DNA of 64,000 bases from Heterodera schachtii (taxonomy: Eukaryota; Nematoda; Chromadorea; Rhabditida; Heteroderidae): positions 601,852-665,851 of the forward strand of contig SIJG01000007.1 of the NCBI GenBank assembly GCA_023374025.1, written 5' to 3'. The notes beneath the pieces are model-generated. The model saw nothing but the letters and a program-made list of their open reading frames with translations, searched no databases and was not told the DNA's origin. Shown here in pieces: positions 1 through 11,186 of this stretch. Both the position numbers and the translations under genes were made by a program. Each line of letters begins with the position of its first letter. Positions within the stretch are counted from its first letter, which is position 1.

Positions 1-744
1 AAAATTGTCCGTCCGATTCGATCCTCTAAATTTTCAATAAATTCGTCCCTTTTCGGAACAAATTCAATTTAATGGCCAAAATACAATTACCATTCATTTG
101 CCCATTTTCGGGCCATTCTATGCCCGAAATTTGTGTTTGAAAGTGTCGTTTCGAAATTCTTCGCTTTTTTAGCAAAGAATTGTCCTAAACAGAATTTGGC
201 CAATTTCTTCTGTTTATTCTCTGCTCGCTCAGCAATAATCCCCATTTTTTGATCATTTGCAAATTTTTAAAGGTTCGTTTTCTTCGCTTTTTCCCAATGT
301 TTACGACGCTTAATAAAAGAAAAAGAATCTTAAGCCGACTTCGAAATCGTTGTAATGTGACGACTAGTCCATTAGTCATTTCAGTGATCAATCAGTCCGA
401 TTATTTTTAAAATACCATCCATTAGCCATTTAAATGAGCACTGACATTCCGCCTGATTACTATCATCCATCCTTTAACCATTTACACTTGAGAGTGATCA
501 TTGGTCCGTTCATCGGTTCGATCATTCCTTTGACATCCTTAGCGGCTTCTTCTAATCACCCCTGATTTTGTAAAGGGTCTCCATTCTCTTCAGCAAACGT
601 CATTTCCGATCAGTCGTTTCCTCCGTTTATTTCTCCGTCCGTCGCTTTGAATTCCTTCGCTTCGTTTGGCCATCATTTTTCTCTCTCGGCGCTGTCGTCC
701 CAACAAATTTTCCCTGGGAGGAAAAGCAGCGACAAAACACTGAA
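1..744. other. Upstream intergenic region of the calcium-sensor gene
   Basis: AT-rich sequence with no reading frame that resembles a protein. The last 80 bases before the ATG at 745 are probably 5' untranslated region. No convincing RNA gene or repeat was seen. Confidence 0.5.
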
Positions 745-1626
745 ATGGGCTTGAAGGGCTCCAAGCCAAAGCTGTCCAAGGAGGACCTGGAGTTCCTGAA
801 GAAGAACACCAACTTCACGGAGGAACAGATCAAAGAGTGGTACAAAGGCTTCGTGGTCAGTCCGCACATTTTGCGAGGCCTCCGTCCGTTCACCGCATTT
901 TGTCCCCGTTTAGCAAGACTGTCCCAAGGGCCATCTGACCAAAGAGCAGTTCATCAAAGTGTACAAGGTCAGTGCCGTGCCGTTTTAATCGGTCGGGGAC
1001 TGACTTTAGCCCTACTCATGCCCCGCTTCTTTTCAGGACTTTTTCCCCTCCGGCTCCGCGGAAGGCTTCTGCGAACACGTGTTCCGGACCTTCGACACGG
1101 ACAACAGCGGGTTCATCGACTTCAAGGAGTTCTTGCTGGCCATCAACGTCACTTCCTCCGGCACACCCGAGCAGAAACTCGAATGGGCATTCCGGGTTTT
1201 TGAATTTCGAATTCAAAACGATGCCATTGCCTTTGTCCCGTTAAGATGTACGACATCGACGGGAATGGGACGATAGACGAGAAGGAGATGATCAAAATCA
1301 TCGAAGTACACACAAATGGGGGCTTGGACATTTCCAACATTTTGCTTGCGTTTTTAGGCAATTTACGAAATGTTGGGCCCCGAAGTGACCAAATCGGCGG
1401 ACGATTCGCCAAGAAAACGGGCGAAAATGATTTTCGAGAAAATGGACGTAAATAATGACAAAGAGTTGACACTGAAGGAATTTGTTGACGGGTGCCTTGC
1501 GGACAAGGAGCTTTTCCAGGCAAATTTTGTCTCAGAAATTAAAACCAAAACAAATTCAAACTTCTGCCGGAAAATGCTCATTTCTCCCCCCATTTTCAGA
1601 TTCTGACCAACGAAGTGAAGAAATAA
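745..1626 (+). CDS. ncs-2: Neuronal calcium sensor, NCS-2/neurocalcin-like EF-hand protein
   Basis: A small myristoylated calcium-switch protein that acts at membranes of neurons. Six exons can be placed: 745-855, 914-967, 1037-1195, 1246-1305, 1358-1519 and 1600-1626; joined they give about 190 residues, the normal family length. The N-terminus [11 protein letters not shown] has Gly2 for N-myristoylation. Three canonical EF-hand loops are visible: [24 protein letters not shown] and [12 protein letters not shown]. The first EF-hand contains the CPKG motif that disables calcium binding in the family. The last intron (1520-1599) starts with GC instead of GT (CAG|GCAAAT) and ends in CAG; the reading frame and the conserved end ILTNEVKK leave no better choice. 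The symbol follows similarity to the C. elegans protein; other NCS paralogues are the only alternative. Confidence 0.93.
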
Positions 1627-2530
1627 TAGTGCCGGCGCCGCCCGTGCCGTTGCCCCCCCCCCGCCGCTCTTCTCACATTCCGAGCTGAACTTTGCATTAT
1701 TATTATTGCTTTTTTCCATTTGCATCACCTTTTTCGTGCTCTCCCCTAAGGGCACTTTCGCCACTCTCCGCTCCCTCCGTCTTCACTTATTATTATGTTT
1801 TAATTTACTCCCTCCCCCTCACTCTAGTTCGAGATTTTTATGCAATTCGCTTCCCCCCCCCCCATTTTTTGTACGCATCTCTCCCCCCCCCCCCCCCAAT
1901 TTCCCCGTCCTTTCGTTCACCGCACAACAAAAAAACATTTTATCCATTTTTGGTCAATTCGTTCGTCTCCCTCTCTCATTGATTTCTATGTTTATTGATT
2001 TGTATTTTGTTTTATGTTCCTTTTGATTATTCTCCATTTTTGATCAATGTTAAAATTAAAGCATTTTCTACTTTTTCCTTCGGTGTGAAAATTTCCGGCA
2101 AATGGAATTTTGTGCCGAAAGCTTTTCCTTTTTTTGTCAAAGCACCCAAATTTCGAAAGGACAAAAAGGAGAAGTGAATAAACATTGAATTGGCTTGGCT
2201 TCCCGGGACATTCCCTCCCCCCCCCCCCTTTTCTTTGCCCTGGCCAATGGGCACGGCTTTTCCTTTCTCAATTTTTGTCTGCCATCCGCCGAAGCCAATT
2301 TCCGGGCCATTGAAGAGAATTATAGTGAGAAATGTAATAAAAATAAAGAGCCTGGGAACGGCAAAGGGTTCTTTTTTTTTTGTTAAGTTGGCCAGGGAAA
2401 TTTTGTAAAAATGAATTTGAGAGTGAATAACGGAGGGGAGAGGCCGTTTTGAAGCAATGCAAAACGAAAAGTGTAAAAAATTTATAAAAAACAATTGAGA
2501 GAACATAAAAACGGTGGTCACTCACGGAGA
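1627..2530. other. Convergent 3' region between calcium sensor and RAE1
   Basis: Holds the 3' untranslated regions of two convergent genes. It is pyrimidine-rich on the plus strand and has long C runs (about 1852-1863, 1883-1897 and 2217-2228). Nothing coding is supported. Confidence 0.5.
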
Positions 2531-5109
2531 TCACTTCTTCGGCTTTGGTTTCATCTCCTCGTCACACCCGTGCAGAAAGATTTTCGTCACATTATTCGCC
2601 GTGCTGTATTCGAAGCCCTAAAAAACCAAATTTCTCATTTTATGGTGTTTTTTTTGGCTTGGCAATTCTCTTTCAATTTGTCCGCTCTCTATCCCCCTTC
2701 AATTATTACCTTGCTCCAATCATAACCGATCGCATAGGCCATTATGTTTCCACCCGAATGAATGGCGCATTTTGTGATTGGCATTGGCAAGGCATCGGAA
2801 CCCTAAAACATAATAAACTGAGGCTAATGACTTTTGTTGTTGTTTATCCGTACAAACATTGAAATTTATAAAAGCTGATAAAGTTCACAATTTTCTGAAT
2901 CCTTTGATAAAATTGGCATTTTTTTTTTTTTGCTAAATTTTAAATATACTTGTTTTTCTTATGGTTTTGTTAAAACCTTTTAATTTTATAAATCTAAGTA
3001 GACCGAGGATGATCAAACTTAAAAACATACGAAAAATATAAAACAAGACTTTCTAAGGTTGAACGCTATAATCTCAAATGCTTTTTAATAAACTGTTTAA
3101 TAAAACCCACCTTCAATTTCGTCCGCGCGTCTTTGTCCCAAAAGGAATATTTTCCGTCTGCGCCCGCCGTGGCCAATGTTTGGTGGGTCGGATGAAAAGC
3201 GACGTCATTGACCTGTAGCAACGGAAAACATTTAAATCGATGGACCGCCCAAACATACATGAAAAAGGGGGGGGTCGACCCCCCCCCATTTCGCCCGCAA
3301 AGGGCCCAAAATGTCGGACCATTTCGCATCGAGGGGGGGCCGGTGTAAAAGAGGTGGGGGGGGGGGGGGTCGCCGCCGAAGGGGAAAAGAGGGAAATTTC
3401 TGAGAATTTTGGCTATTTTCTTAACAAAATTCATTGAAAATTCTTAAAATTTTCCCCGACGGCGCCTATCGGCACCGCCGGCCCCCAAAAAATCTTATTT
3501 TTTCCTTAAATTAGCCAAAAATCTCAAAATTTGGTCATTTTTTAGACAAAATCTGCTTACAAATAGCATTAAAATTACAAAAAAATTTCGGCGGCGCCTA
3601 TCGGCGCCGCTGAACCCCCACCCTCCGTCGTCAAAAGGTTTTTTTCAAAACCGCGCCGCGAAAAAAAACAGTTTTTGAAAAGCAAAAAAAAAAAAAAAAG
3701 GTCGTCAAATTACATGGCTGGACCATTTCGCAAAATTGGCCGCTGACCCCCCCGTCGACCCCCCCTCCCAGACCATTTCGCAAAAATTTTGGTTGACCCC
3801 CCCCCCCTTTTTCATGTATGCGCCCAAAAGATGACCCACCGGGTAAATCTCCTGGTAATTGTTGATGAGCTCGGCTGACCGATGGCATTTGAAAGTGAAA
3901 TTGTCCTTCGGGTCCTTTGGCTGCAAACATTGAATTGCCACTCGTCCTAAAAAACGAAAGTATGGCAAATACGATTAATTAGAATTTGCCTTCGGTGGAG
4001 CCAAGAGCGAATCCATTGGGCTGTCCCGTCATTTTGTCTTTGAAAATCGCAATGCAACGACTCTAAAAATGAAAACGAAATTCGAGAGGGTTGAAAGGCT
4101 TGCATGCACCTGAAACTTCAACTGAGATTCTACGTCTTGAATTTCAGAGCTAAATGGAAAAAAGAATGAATGCTAGAAAGCTCTCTGAAAAACTCACGGT
4201 GTTCCGTCCAACTTGTACATTTTGATGTGTCTGTCGGCCAAAGCAACGACCATCAGCGGGAAAACCATGTCGGAGCAGTACACGCGTTCAGGCAGTTGGA
4301 TGGTTGCCAGGGAGTTTTGGGTGGGCAATTGGCGCATGTCCCAAAAACGCAGAGTACGATCCCAACTTCCCGTCATTAGACACTGAAAATGTCGAACATT
4401 TTCATTCAAATGATTACAGCCCCTCCCCCGCCAGTACCGAATATTGGGGTGACGCTATCCAATGACAACTCCGCACTGGCTCGTTGTGTGTGCCGACAAC
4501 AGCCATTTGGTTTGAGCCTAAATCCCAGGCGAACGCTTGTTTGTCTGCACCAGCGATGAAAATTTTTGAGCCGTCCTGAAAAGTGTACATTTTTTGGAAT
4601 ATTTTTCAAGACATTAAATACAAAATTACGACCTCCGACCAATCCAGCGAAAGAATGGGAGCTCCAACATTTTGCATTGCCTTCGGTTCAACCATTCCAT
4701 TTTCATTGACCTGCCAAATGCGACAGGTGTTGTCCCAGGAACCAGCAGCCAAAAAAATGGGAGACCCGGCCACCAACGGATTGAATTTCATTGCCTGCAC
4801 AGTGTCATCGGGAGCTTGTGGAACCTTAAAAAACAAACTCAACTGAGCCAATGGGAGCAAATGTACAAGCAGTTAGTGCGAATCAAAAAATCCAAGATAA
4901 ATTTACTACATATTTTACATAAATCCGAATCGAAATTGGCGCGACATCCACACCAACAACACATGCAGTTTCGTCACCTCGATGTCCTGTTGCGTTGTGG
5001 TCGAAGTGCTGGGCTGCACAACTGCGGTGTTCGCAGTGCCAAAAAGACCACCACTCGGCTTGCTGCCAAAAGGCGAAGAAGTGCCAATGGACGAACCAAA
5101 CAAACTCAT
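2531..5109 (-). CDS. rae-1: mRNA export factor RAE1 (WD40 beta-propeller)
   Basis: RAE1/Gle2 binds NUP98 at the nuclear pore and supports mRNA export and spindle function. The first exon (from 5109) has FG dipeptides in SLFG, SPFG and GLFG and then DIEV, as in other RAE1 proteins. Later exons on the minus strand give WD repeats in family order: AAGSWDNTCRIWQV, IFIAGADKQAFAWDL, CLMTGSWDRTLRFWDMRQ, FTFKCHRS and ATAGADGKYSFWDKDARTKL, then NIMAYAIGYDWSKG, and an end of MKPKPKK with a TGA at 2531-2533. About eight introns are present; the one at roughly 3220-3830 carries a complete inverted-repeat transposon. The gene lies 116 bp downstream of the phosphatase on the same strand, so the two may share an operon. 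In C. elegans the orthologue is also named npp-17. Confidence 0.94.
3254..3820. mobile_element. Inverted-repeat MITE, CATACATG family, copy A (RAE1 intron)
   Basis: A 567-bp element with inverted ends CATACATGAAAAAGGGG... and ...CCCCTTTTTCATGTATG. It is flanked by a perfect 8-bp direct repeat, CGCCCAAA (3246-3253 and 3821-3828). Inside are runs of G/C, a GTCGAC/GTTGAC motif next to each end, and two copies of the near-palindrome GGCGCCTATCGGCACCGCC (about 3460 and 3592). No transposase frame is present. Copies B-E share ends and interior. Confidence 0.92.
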
Positions 5110-5225
5110 ACCAGAATTAACAGGACAAACATAAAATGTCGTTAAAAAAAGTCAGATATGTAAGAAAAAATCATGGAATTGCTAAAGAAAGACGAAATAC
5201 TTTTTTTAAAGTTTTCAGAAACAAT

Positions 5226-7057
5226 TTATACACATTTATCGATGATCTGCCAATTTTCCTCGTTTATGTGATTCAATTCCGTCGCAATTTTAGCCGGCGA
5301 CTGCTTTTCCTCCTTTCCTTTTTCCTCTTTCTTCTCATTCTTTACAAGCCAATCTGAATTTTATAATCAATCAAAAATATTTTGATTAAAGTAAAAAAAA
5401 AATGCACATACCAACAATGGTTTTCCAGCAGAAACGCAATTGTTGCGGGGTTTGGATTAAGCCCATCCGATGCTAAGCAAAAAGAGGGAATAAGCAATTT
5501 TAACACAAAAATGGTCTTTTACAATGAATTACTAAAATACATTAAAAACGAACATCCTTTTGTTTTTTTTAAATAAATAGATTCAGCTGCCAAATACTAT
5601 CACTTAGATTTTCCAAGTTTTCAAGAGTTTTGCCGGTGGTTTAGGCATCTGTGCATAAAAGCAATTAACCAAAACACTCACCCGCCTGATGAACACGACC
5701 AATGCCTCCAAAGAGTCCATCTTTTCGTCCACCGTTCGATCAGCTCGTTCCCTTTCATCATTTTCCGTCTAAAATTGCTGTTGAAGCGCCCCGTATAAGA
5801 ATTAATTAACTCACTCCATTCTTTTCGCCCTCTTCCACTTGTTGGCCTTTCCATTTCCTTTCGAACATACTCAAAATGCTGTCCACGATCACAAAGGTAC
5901 CCGTACGACCGATGCCAGCCTAAAAATGACGTAAAGTCAAGTTAAAAATCAAACCAAACTTGTAATTAAAAGTTAGACTTACGCTGCAATGACAAACAAC
6001 CGGAGAGTCTGGACCGGCCGTGCCTGCCTCTGACCCCGGCTCAGGCAATTTCTCTCTGGCGTTTCGCACCTCCTCCAAGAAGTTCAAAAAATGGTCGGTG
6101 TGAACAGGAACGCCAAAATCTGGCCAAGTGGTGAACTAAAGAATATTTTGAAAAATAGGAACGTCGGGATGTCCGACCTGGAAATGGTGGATTATTCGGC
6201 TATTTCGCTCTTTTCCCGCATTGTCTGTCGCTTGTTCCTTTGGAGGTGAGTTGCGCTGCTTTTCCCCCTGATTTTCCAGCCGAGTGAGTCGAACACGGCG
6301 AATGATGTAATTCGGCTTTGATTCCTCATGCTCAAGTTCGCATTCCCAATTGTTAAATGCAATTTTTTTCTCATCTTTTGAAGGGAAATAAGAGTGACAC
6401 CTGAAAAGAAGTAAATAAAATTCAACAATTAGGTAAAATTGAAATTTTTATTTAACGAACGTTGCCGATTTCTTACTTGACAAAGCTTTTTTCCATGACT
6501 TTGCTGAGCATAATGCAGATTGAAACTAAAACGAGAGTTTTATTGAATGTCCAATGAGACGCGAACCAACCTTCTTGCTCAAAGATCATCTGCCAAAAGT
6601 CACAGGTGGTGTTGGGCAGAGGTCCCTGGGTCAGAATGTAATTGCGATGCGCAAAAGGCAAATGCAACGGGGAAGCATTAATGTACGAGTCACTCTCGGA
6701 AGAAACACCGCACCTCAGCATTATTCTGTTCTGGTCATCTGACAATGGAAAAAACATAATCGTATAACACAAGAAATATTTTAAAAATTGTAATTTTATA
6801 ACAATAAGTCCATAGTAACACTTACATGGCAACACATTCCGATATCGGTTTTTCTCGTGAAAAGTGTTGGACAGATCACAGCACAAACTCAGCTTTTTCG
6901 CCTGATTTTCCGACTCCACATTAATCTTCTTAAAAAAAAGTAATTTTCTTACTTAAAATTTGCAGAATAACAAAAAAAACGGACATGAAAAACCTGATCC
7001 CAACTGTCGTTGCGTTCGTATTCATCAAATTTGCGCAAAAAATACGCTTCGTCCATT
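5226..7057 (-). CDS. Classical non-receptor protein tyrosine phosphatase, PTPN1/PTPN2-like
   Basis: Removes phosphate from tyrosine residues. The catalytic domain is spread over about nine exons. The pTyr-recognition loop NRYRNVLP, then SYINASP and YILTQGPLPNT are in the exon near 6600-6900; VMEKSFVK follows; the WPD loop TTWPDFGVP lies near 6100; the active-site P-loop HCSAGIGRTG lies near 5970-6000; the Q-loop MGLIQTPQQLRF is near 5420-5470. The start at 7057 (MDEAYFLRKFDEYER) matches the alpha-helical N-terminus of PTP1B; an upstream start cannot be excluded. The tail after the catalytic domain is short and lysine/glutamate-rich, with no hydrophobic anchor like that of PTP1B, so a soluble enzyme is inferred. 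It sits 116 bp upstream of RAE1. Confidence 0.9.
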
Positions 7058-7967
7058 AAGCGAAATGTGAGTGGCGAATGTCGAGGGGTACGGAAAGACA
7101 AATCAGAGGACAATAGTCGTTTTGGAAGTTGTATGAATTGCGTATTTCGAGGATGAATGGACCCGAAGAATAACGACAAAACGAATTCACGATTAGTCTT
7201 CAAAAAATTGAACATTCCATCACTTATTTCCGATTAAGGATTTTCTGATGAACGAACAAGGATTAACATGGAAAGGGATTCATTAACAAATTATCGGAAT
7301 ACGTGCACATGCACTCAAAAGGGACGAACGAAAAGGGAAAGGAAAATAAAGGTGTGACAAAAAAGGCGACCGCTCCATCCAATCGCATGCATTTAACATT
7401 TAGCAACACGCGCTCGCCAGCGCAGTTGTCAATTAGCAGTCGACATCCATTTCCGAGAACCATTCGTCTTCATTAATTCGCTGAAAACGATGCGCCGCCG
7501 ACGCCAGCATAAAAAGGGAAAAAGGCGCAGCAGAAGAGAGAAAAGAAAGCAGTGTTGAGAGAGGAAACCCCTGGGCCTTGGCGGAAATGAGAGAAACAGA
7601 AAAGAAATTCGCTTCGAAAAATCAATTCTAAAATGAAATGAAATACATACAAAGAAACGCCCCAAACGCTCGGACAGTAACGCGTTTCCTTAATCATTTA
7701 AGTTGTAGTCGATGAGAATTTTTTACTTTGCAATAATTATATTTTTACTTCAAAAAAGTTTGCGACAAAGACCTTTTAAAAATGTGTTAGTATTGGTATA
7801 AACAGAAAAACCATACTTAAATCACCGTGCATTTTATGAAAAGCGCTCATAACGGCGCATAATAAAAGTTAAATGAGAAATCCCTGCTTTATTACATGTT
7901 TGGGTTCTTTGTGATGCATAAGTTAGAATTCTTTCATCACAATGCACAAGTTCGCTTTTCTTCACAA
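7058..7967. other. Intergenic region between CLPX and phosphatase
   Basis: Upstream region of the phosphatase and downstream region of CLPX, both on the minus strand. Short open frames here have no recognisable similarity and look like chance. A 5' non-coding exon of the phosphatase is possible but not supported. Confidence 0.4.
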
Positions 7968-10612
7968 TCAAACAGATGCACCGAGCGCAACATTAGACAT
8001 TGGCAGCTGTTTACGAGTAAATTCGTAGGAACCCTCTCCACGGATATATCCCCGAGTGATGTGCACTGAAATGACGGGAGAAAAGCGTTTTATAATCCAA
8101 TCCAATGGAAGTGCAAATATTTTCCAGTTTAAATATTCATAAAAGTCTTTGTTATCCAAGTTGGGTAATACCTTTTTCGATGTCAGAGCCTGGCGCTTCG
8201 AATTTGGCATCTTGCAGCACTTTTTCGATGATCGACCGCAACGCACGCGCTCCGACCTTCCTTTCCAACGCAATCTGAGCAATTTCATCGAGGGCATCGT
8301 CCGAAAAACCGAGTTCAATCTGAAAGGAAGGAATTCCTCATATCCAATATCATTTCATTTGTCCACCAACGTTATCCATTGAGAATTGAAATTTCATTTG
8401 GGCAAGCAATGAGTTTTTGGGCTCAGTCAGCACACGGATGAGCATTTGCTTGTCAAAGCTGTGGAAAGGAACGAGTACAGGGAAACGGCCGACCTAAAGA
8501 GATGAAGTTCCGTTAAATTTGGATTCTTCAAAAAGGTTACCAATTCTGGGATCATGCCAAATTTGATCATATCGCCTTGGTCTGCTTGGAGGAATAATTT
8601 GTCCCGCTTCTGGTTGATCACCTGCTGTTCTTTGTCGTCGTCCGTTATGCTATTTTCCAGCAATGGAGCACCTTTAATCCTTCGTTTTCTATGCAAAACT
8701 AATTAAGAAGATGTTCCAACCAAATCCAACTGTCCGTTTGTCCAACCGTCGGCTGACCACCCGCTCAAGTCCGTTGAATGCCCCGCTTGCGATGAAGAGA
8801 ATGTCAGTGGTGTCCATCGGCACAGATTCCTCCGAATGAAACATTTTCCATTAACAAGAAAGTGGCACTCGAATTACCTGCTGTCCTTTCCGTCCGGTCT
8901 TCACATTTACGACAGTGCCTAGAAATTTAGTATTGTAACAAAGCTAATAAAGCAGTAAAACTTTAGATCATTGTAATATTTAGAAAATTTTGTTACTGGT
9001 ATTTTGGGTTTTTATTGTTTTGCTGACCTTCGACCATCTTCAGCAAAGCGTGTTGAACGCCCTCTCCGCTCACGTCTCTGTACGCGTGACTGATCGCCTC
9101 ACGAGTGGCAGCAATTTTGTCAATTTCGTCCAAAAATACGATGCCACGTTGCGCCTTTTCCACGTTCCCTTGCGCATTTTGCAGCAATTTTTGCAGCACT
9201 GACTCTACGTCTTCACCCACATAGCCCGCTTGGGTCATTGAAGTGCTATAGCAAAGGGAAAAAGTAATTTAAATAAATTCAGAATTTGAATATTACCAAT
9301 CGCACAAAGCGATGGGTACGTCGAGTATCCTGGCCAAGACTTGGGTGACAAATGTTTTTCCTTAATAATAACAACAGGAATAAAGTCAATAAGAATGAAA
9401 CAATAAAGAAAAACCGACCAACTCCCGAAGGGCCAAGAAGGACAATGTTCGATTTTTCCAGCCGAATTTGAGGCTCCTCCTCATTCAGCGCAGAATGAAG
9501 GCCATAAAACGGATCTAAAAACATAATGTTTTAACAGTATGATTTTCGGGCAACGAGAAAAAATATTGCCTTTGGAACGTTGCTGCTGATTTAAGGACAG
9601 AGCATTTTGCGACAATGGCCCAGCGGCGCTCTGTGAAAGCACTAAATTGAAGTGTTAATTTGATGACAAGGAATTCATAAACAAAGATTCGAGAATGAAA
9701 AAACGTACGGTCAGTTGCCAAGTCGTGCGGGTGTGAGAATGGGTAGTGAATGCTTATGTTGGGATGCATTTGCGACTGTTGCTGGTGATGCTGTTGTTGA
9801 ACAGACGCCACATTTGGAAAATTGTTGTCAAAAAACTGATTCAGAAAACGCTGATTGTTTTCCAAGCGTCTGAAACGGGTAATATAAATGAATTACTCCA
9901 TCCAACATTTAAGGACTTAAAAATTTTGAGCAAAACTATAAATGGGTAATAAAAGCATTTTACCAGCACCCACTTGTAATGCTGGTAAATGCCGACAGAC
10001 AACGCCTTTTTTGCCTGTTGTTGGCCAACCACATATTTGTCCAAATATGCCGAAATTTCGGTCGGATACGGCGGCGATTGGATGGGACCGTTCTTCAAAA
10101 TGTTGAATTTCTTGGACGACGCGTCATTCGAAGAAGAGCTGCTGAAGATAATGTTGCAGTCTTTGCAGTAGAGCAACTTTGAGTTGTCTGCAAAAAAAAT
10201 ATAATTAAAATTTACAAAAAATGAAACCAACCGTTGGTGGTCGGAGTCCTTCGCAATGGTTTGCCTGAAGTTGGATGAATTACAAATGCCTTGTTTAAAT
10301 GCACTCATAAAAAGAGGACCAACCGCATTTTGCACAATTTGAACCACAAAAGGAACGGCGCCGCACAAGTTCAACGGTAGTGCCGGTGGATTTCAAAGTT
10401 GGCATTCCTCCAACCTGAGCAAAAAGACTGTTCAGGATGTCATCTTCAGGCGCAACAATTGGAGGTGCTGTTGCCAACAAGGCCAACGATGTCCATGGAA
10501 CTCCCGGTGGCCCGACGATGCTGTTCCGATGACGAAGGCCTTCACTGTTAGTTGAGGCGACATTTCGGAAAGGCTTACGGAGTTGGCGTAAATTAAACTG
10601 ATGAGAACGCAT
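7968..10612 (-). CDS. clpx-1: Mitochondrial ClpX, AAA+ unfoldase of the ClpXP protease
   Basis: ATP-driven protein unfoldase that feeds substrates to ClpP in the mitochondrial matrix. The N-terminus from 10612 ([17 protein letters not shown]) is basic and free of acidic residues, as expected for a mitochondrial presequence. A ClpX-type zinc-binding part follows (FCGSNCAKC ... LLYCKDC), then [20 protein letters not shown] at the start of the AAA domain. Walker A is GPSGVGKT, split by an intron near 9360-9420; Walker B is [11 protein letters not shown] near 9130. The sensor-2 region is present as [15 protein letters not shown], and the stop is at 7968-7970. A glutamine/histidine-rich insert ([10 protein letters not shown], near 9780) separates the first AAA motif from Walker A. 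The small introns all obey GT-AG as far as traced. Confidence 0.94.
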
Positions 10613-11186
10613 CTTATTTAATGTTATTTAGTGTTTTCTAAAATTAAATCGTACTCGACTAAAAATAATGGCGTAATAAAGAGAGCCATTTTCGAAAAAG
10701 AATTGTATGAAAAAAGAAAACTTTTTGGCAGACTGAGCTATTTGAAATCCAAAGCATGAATTTATGCACTATAACACGACAAAATGAAATTAAATTTGAT
10801 CACGAGACAGCTAACAAAAGCGAATGGGCAAAGGGAAGGCCTCCCGACGCCAAAGGGCACTTTTTCACTTGGATTTTTTATTTACCATTTCCCCGTCCAA
10901 AGAGTGCTTTCCAATGGAAAGCAGCAGAAACATTTGTCGTCATTGTGTAAAGCACATGACTTTACACCTTCCGATGAGACGATAGTGCACCAACAGTTCC
11001 CATCACTAATTGGTTATGCGTTAAATTATTTACTATTACTGGTAGCTAAATAATACACCACTCTTTTTCATTCCACCTAATTAGTAACTACGCAATAGAA
11101 ACAAAAAAAACAACAAACAAATTTAATAACAAATGAAATGATAGTTAAATAAACAACAATAAATTTTGATCAATGGATTTTGTTTT
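10613..11186. other. Intergenic region upstream of CLPX
   Basis: AT-rich spacer between two minus-strand genes, holding the CLPX promoter and the 3' end of the next gene. No gene or repeat was recognised. Confidence 0.4.

Noticed and set aside
3066..3968. Short minus-strand frames inside the RAE1 intron
   Set aside because: They read through MITE copy A and its G/C runs; the real RAE1 exons flank it.
7263..7697. Possible small gene upstream of the phosphatase
   Set aside because: Frames are Phe/Ser/Arg-rich and overlapping, with no homology and no splice structure.
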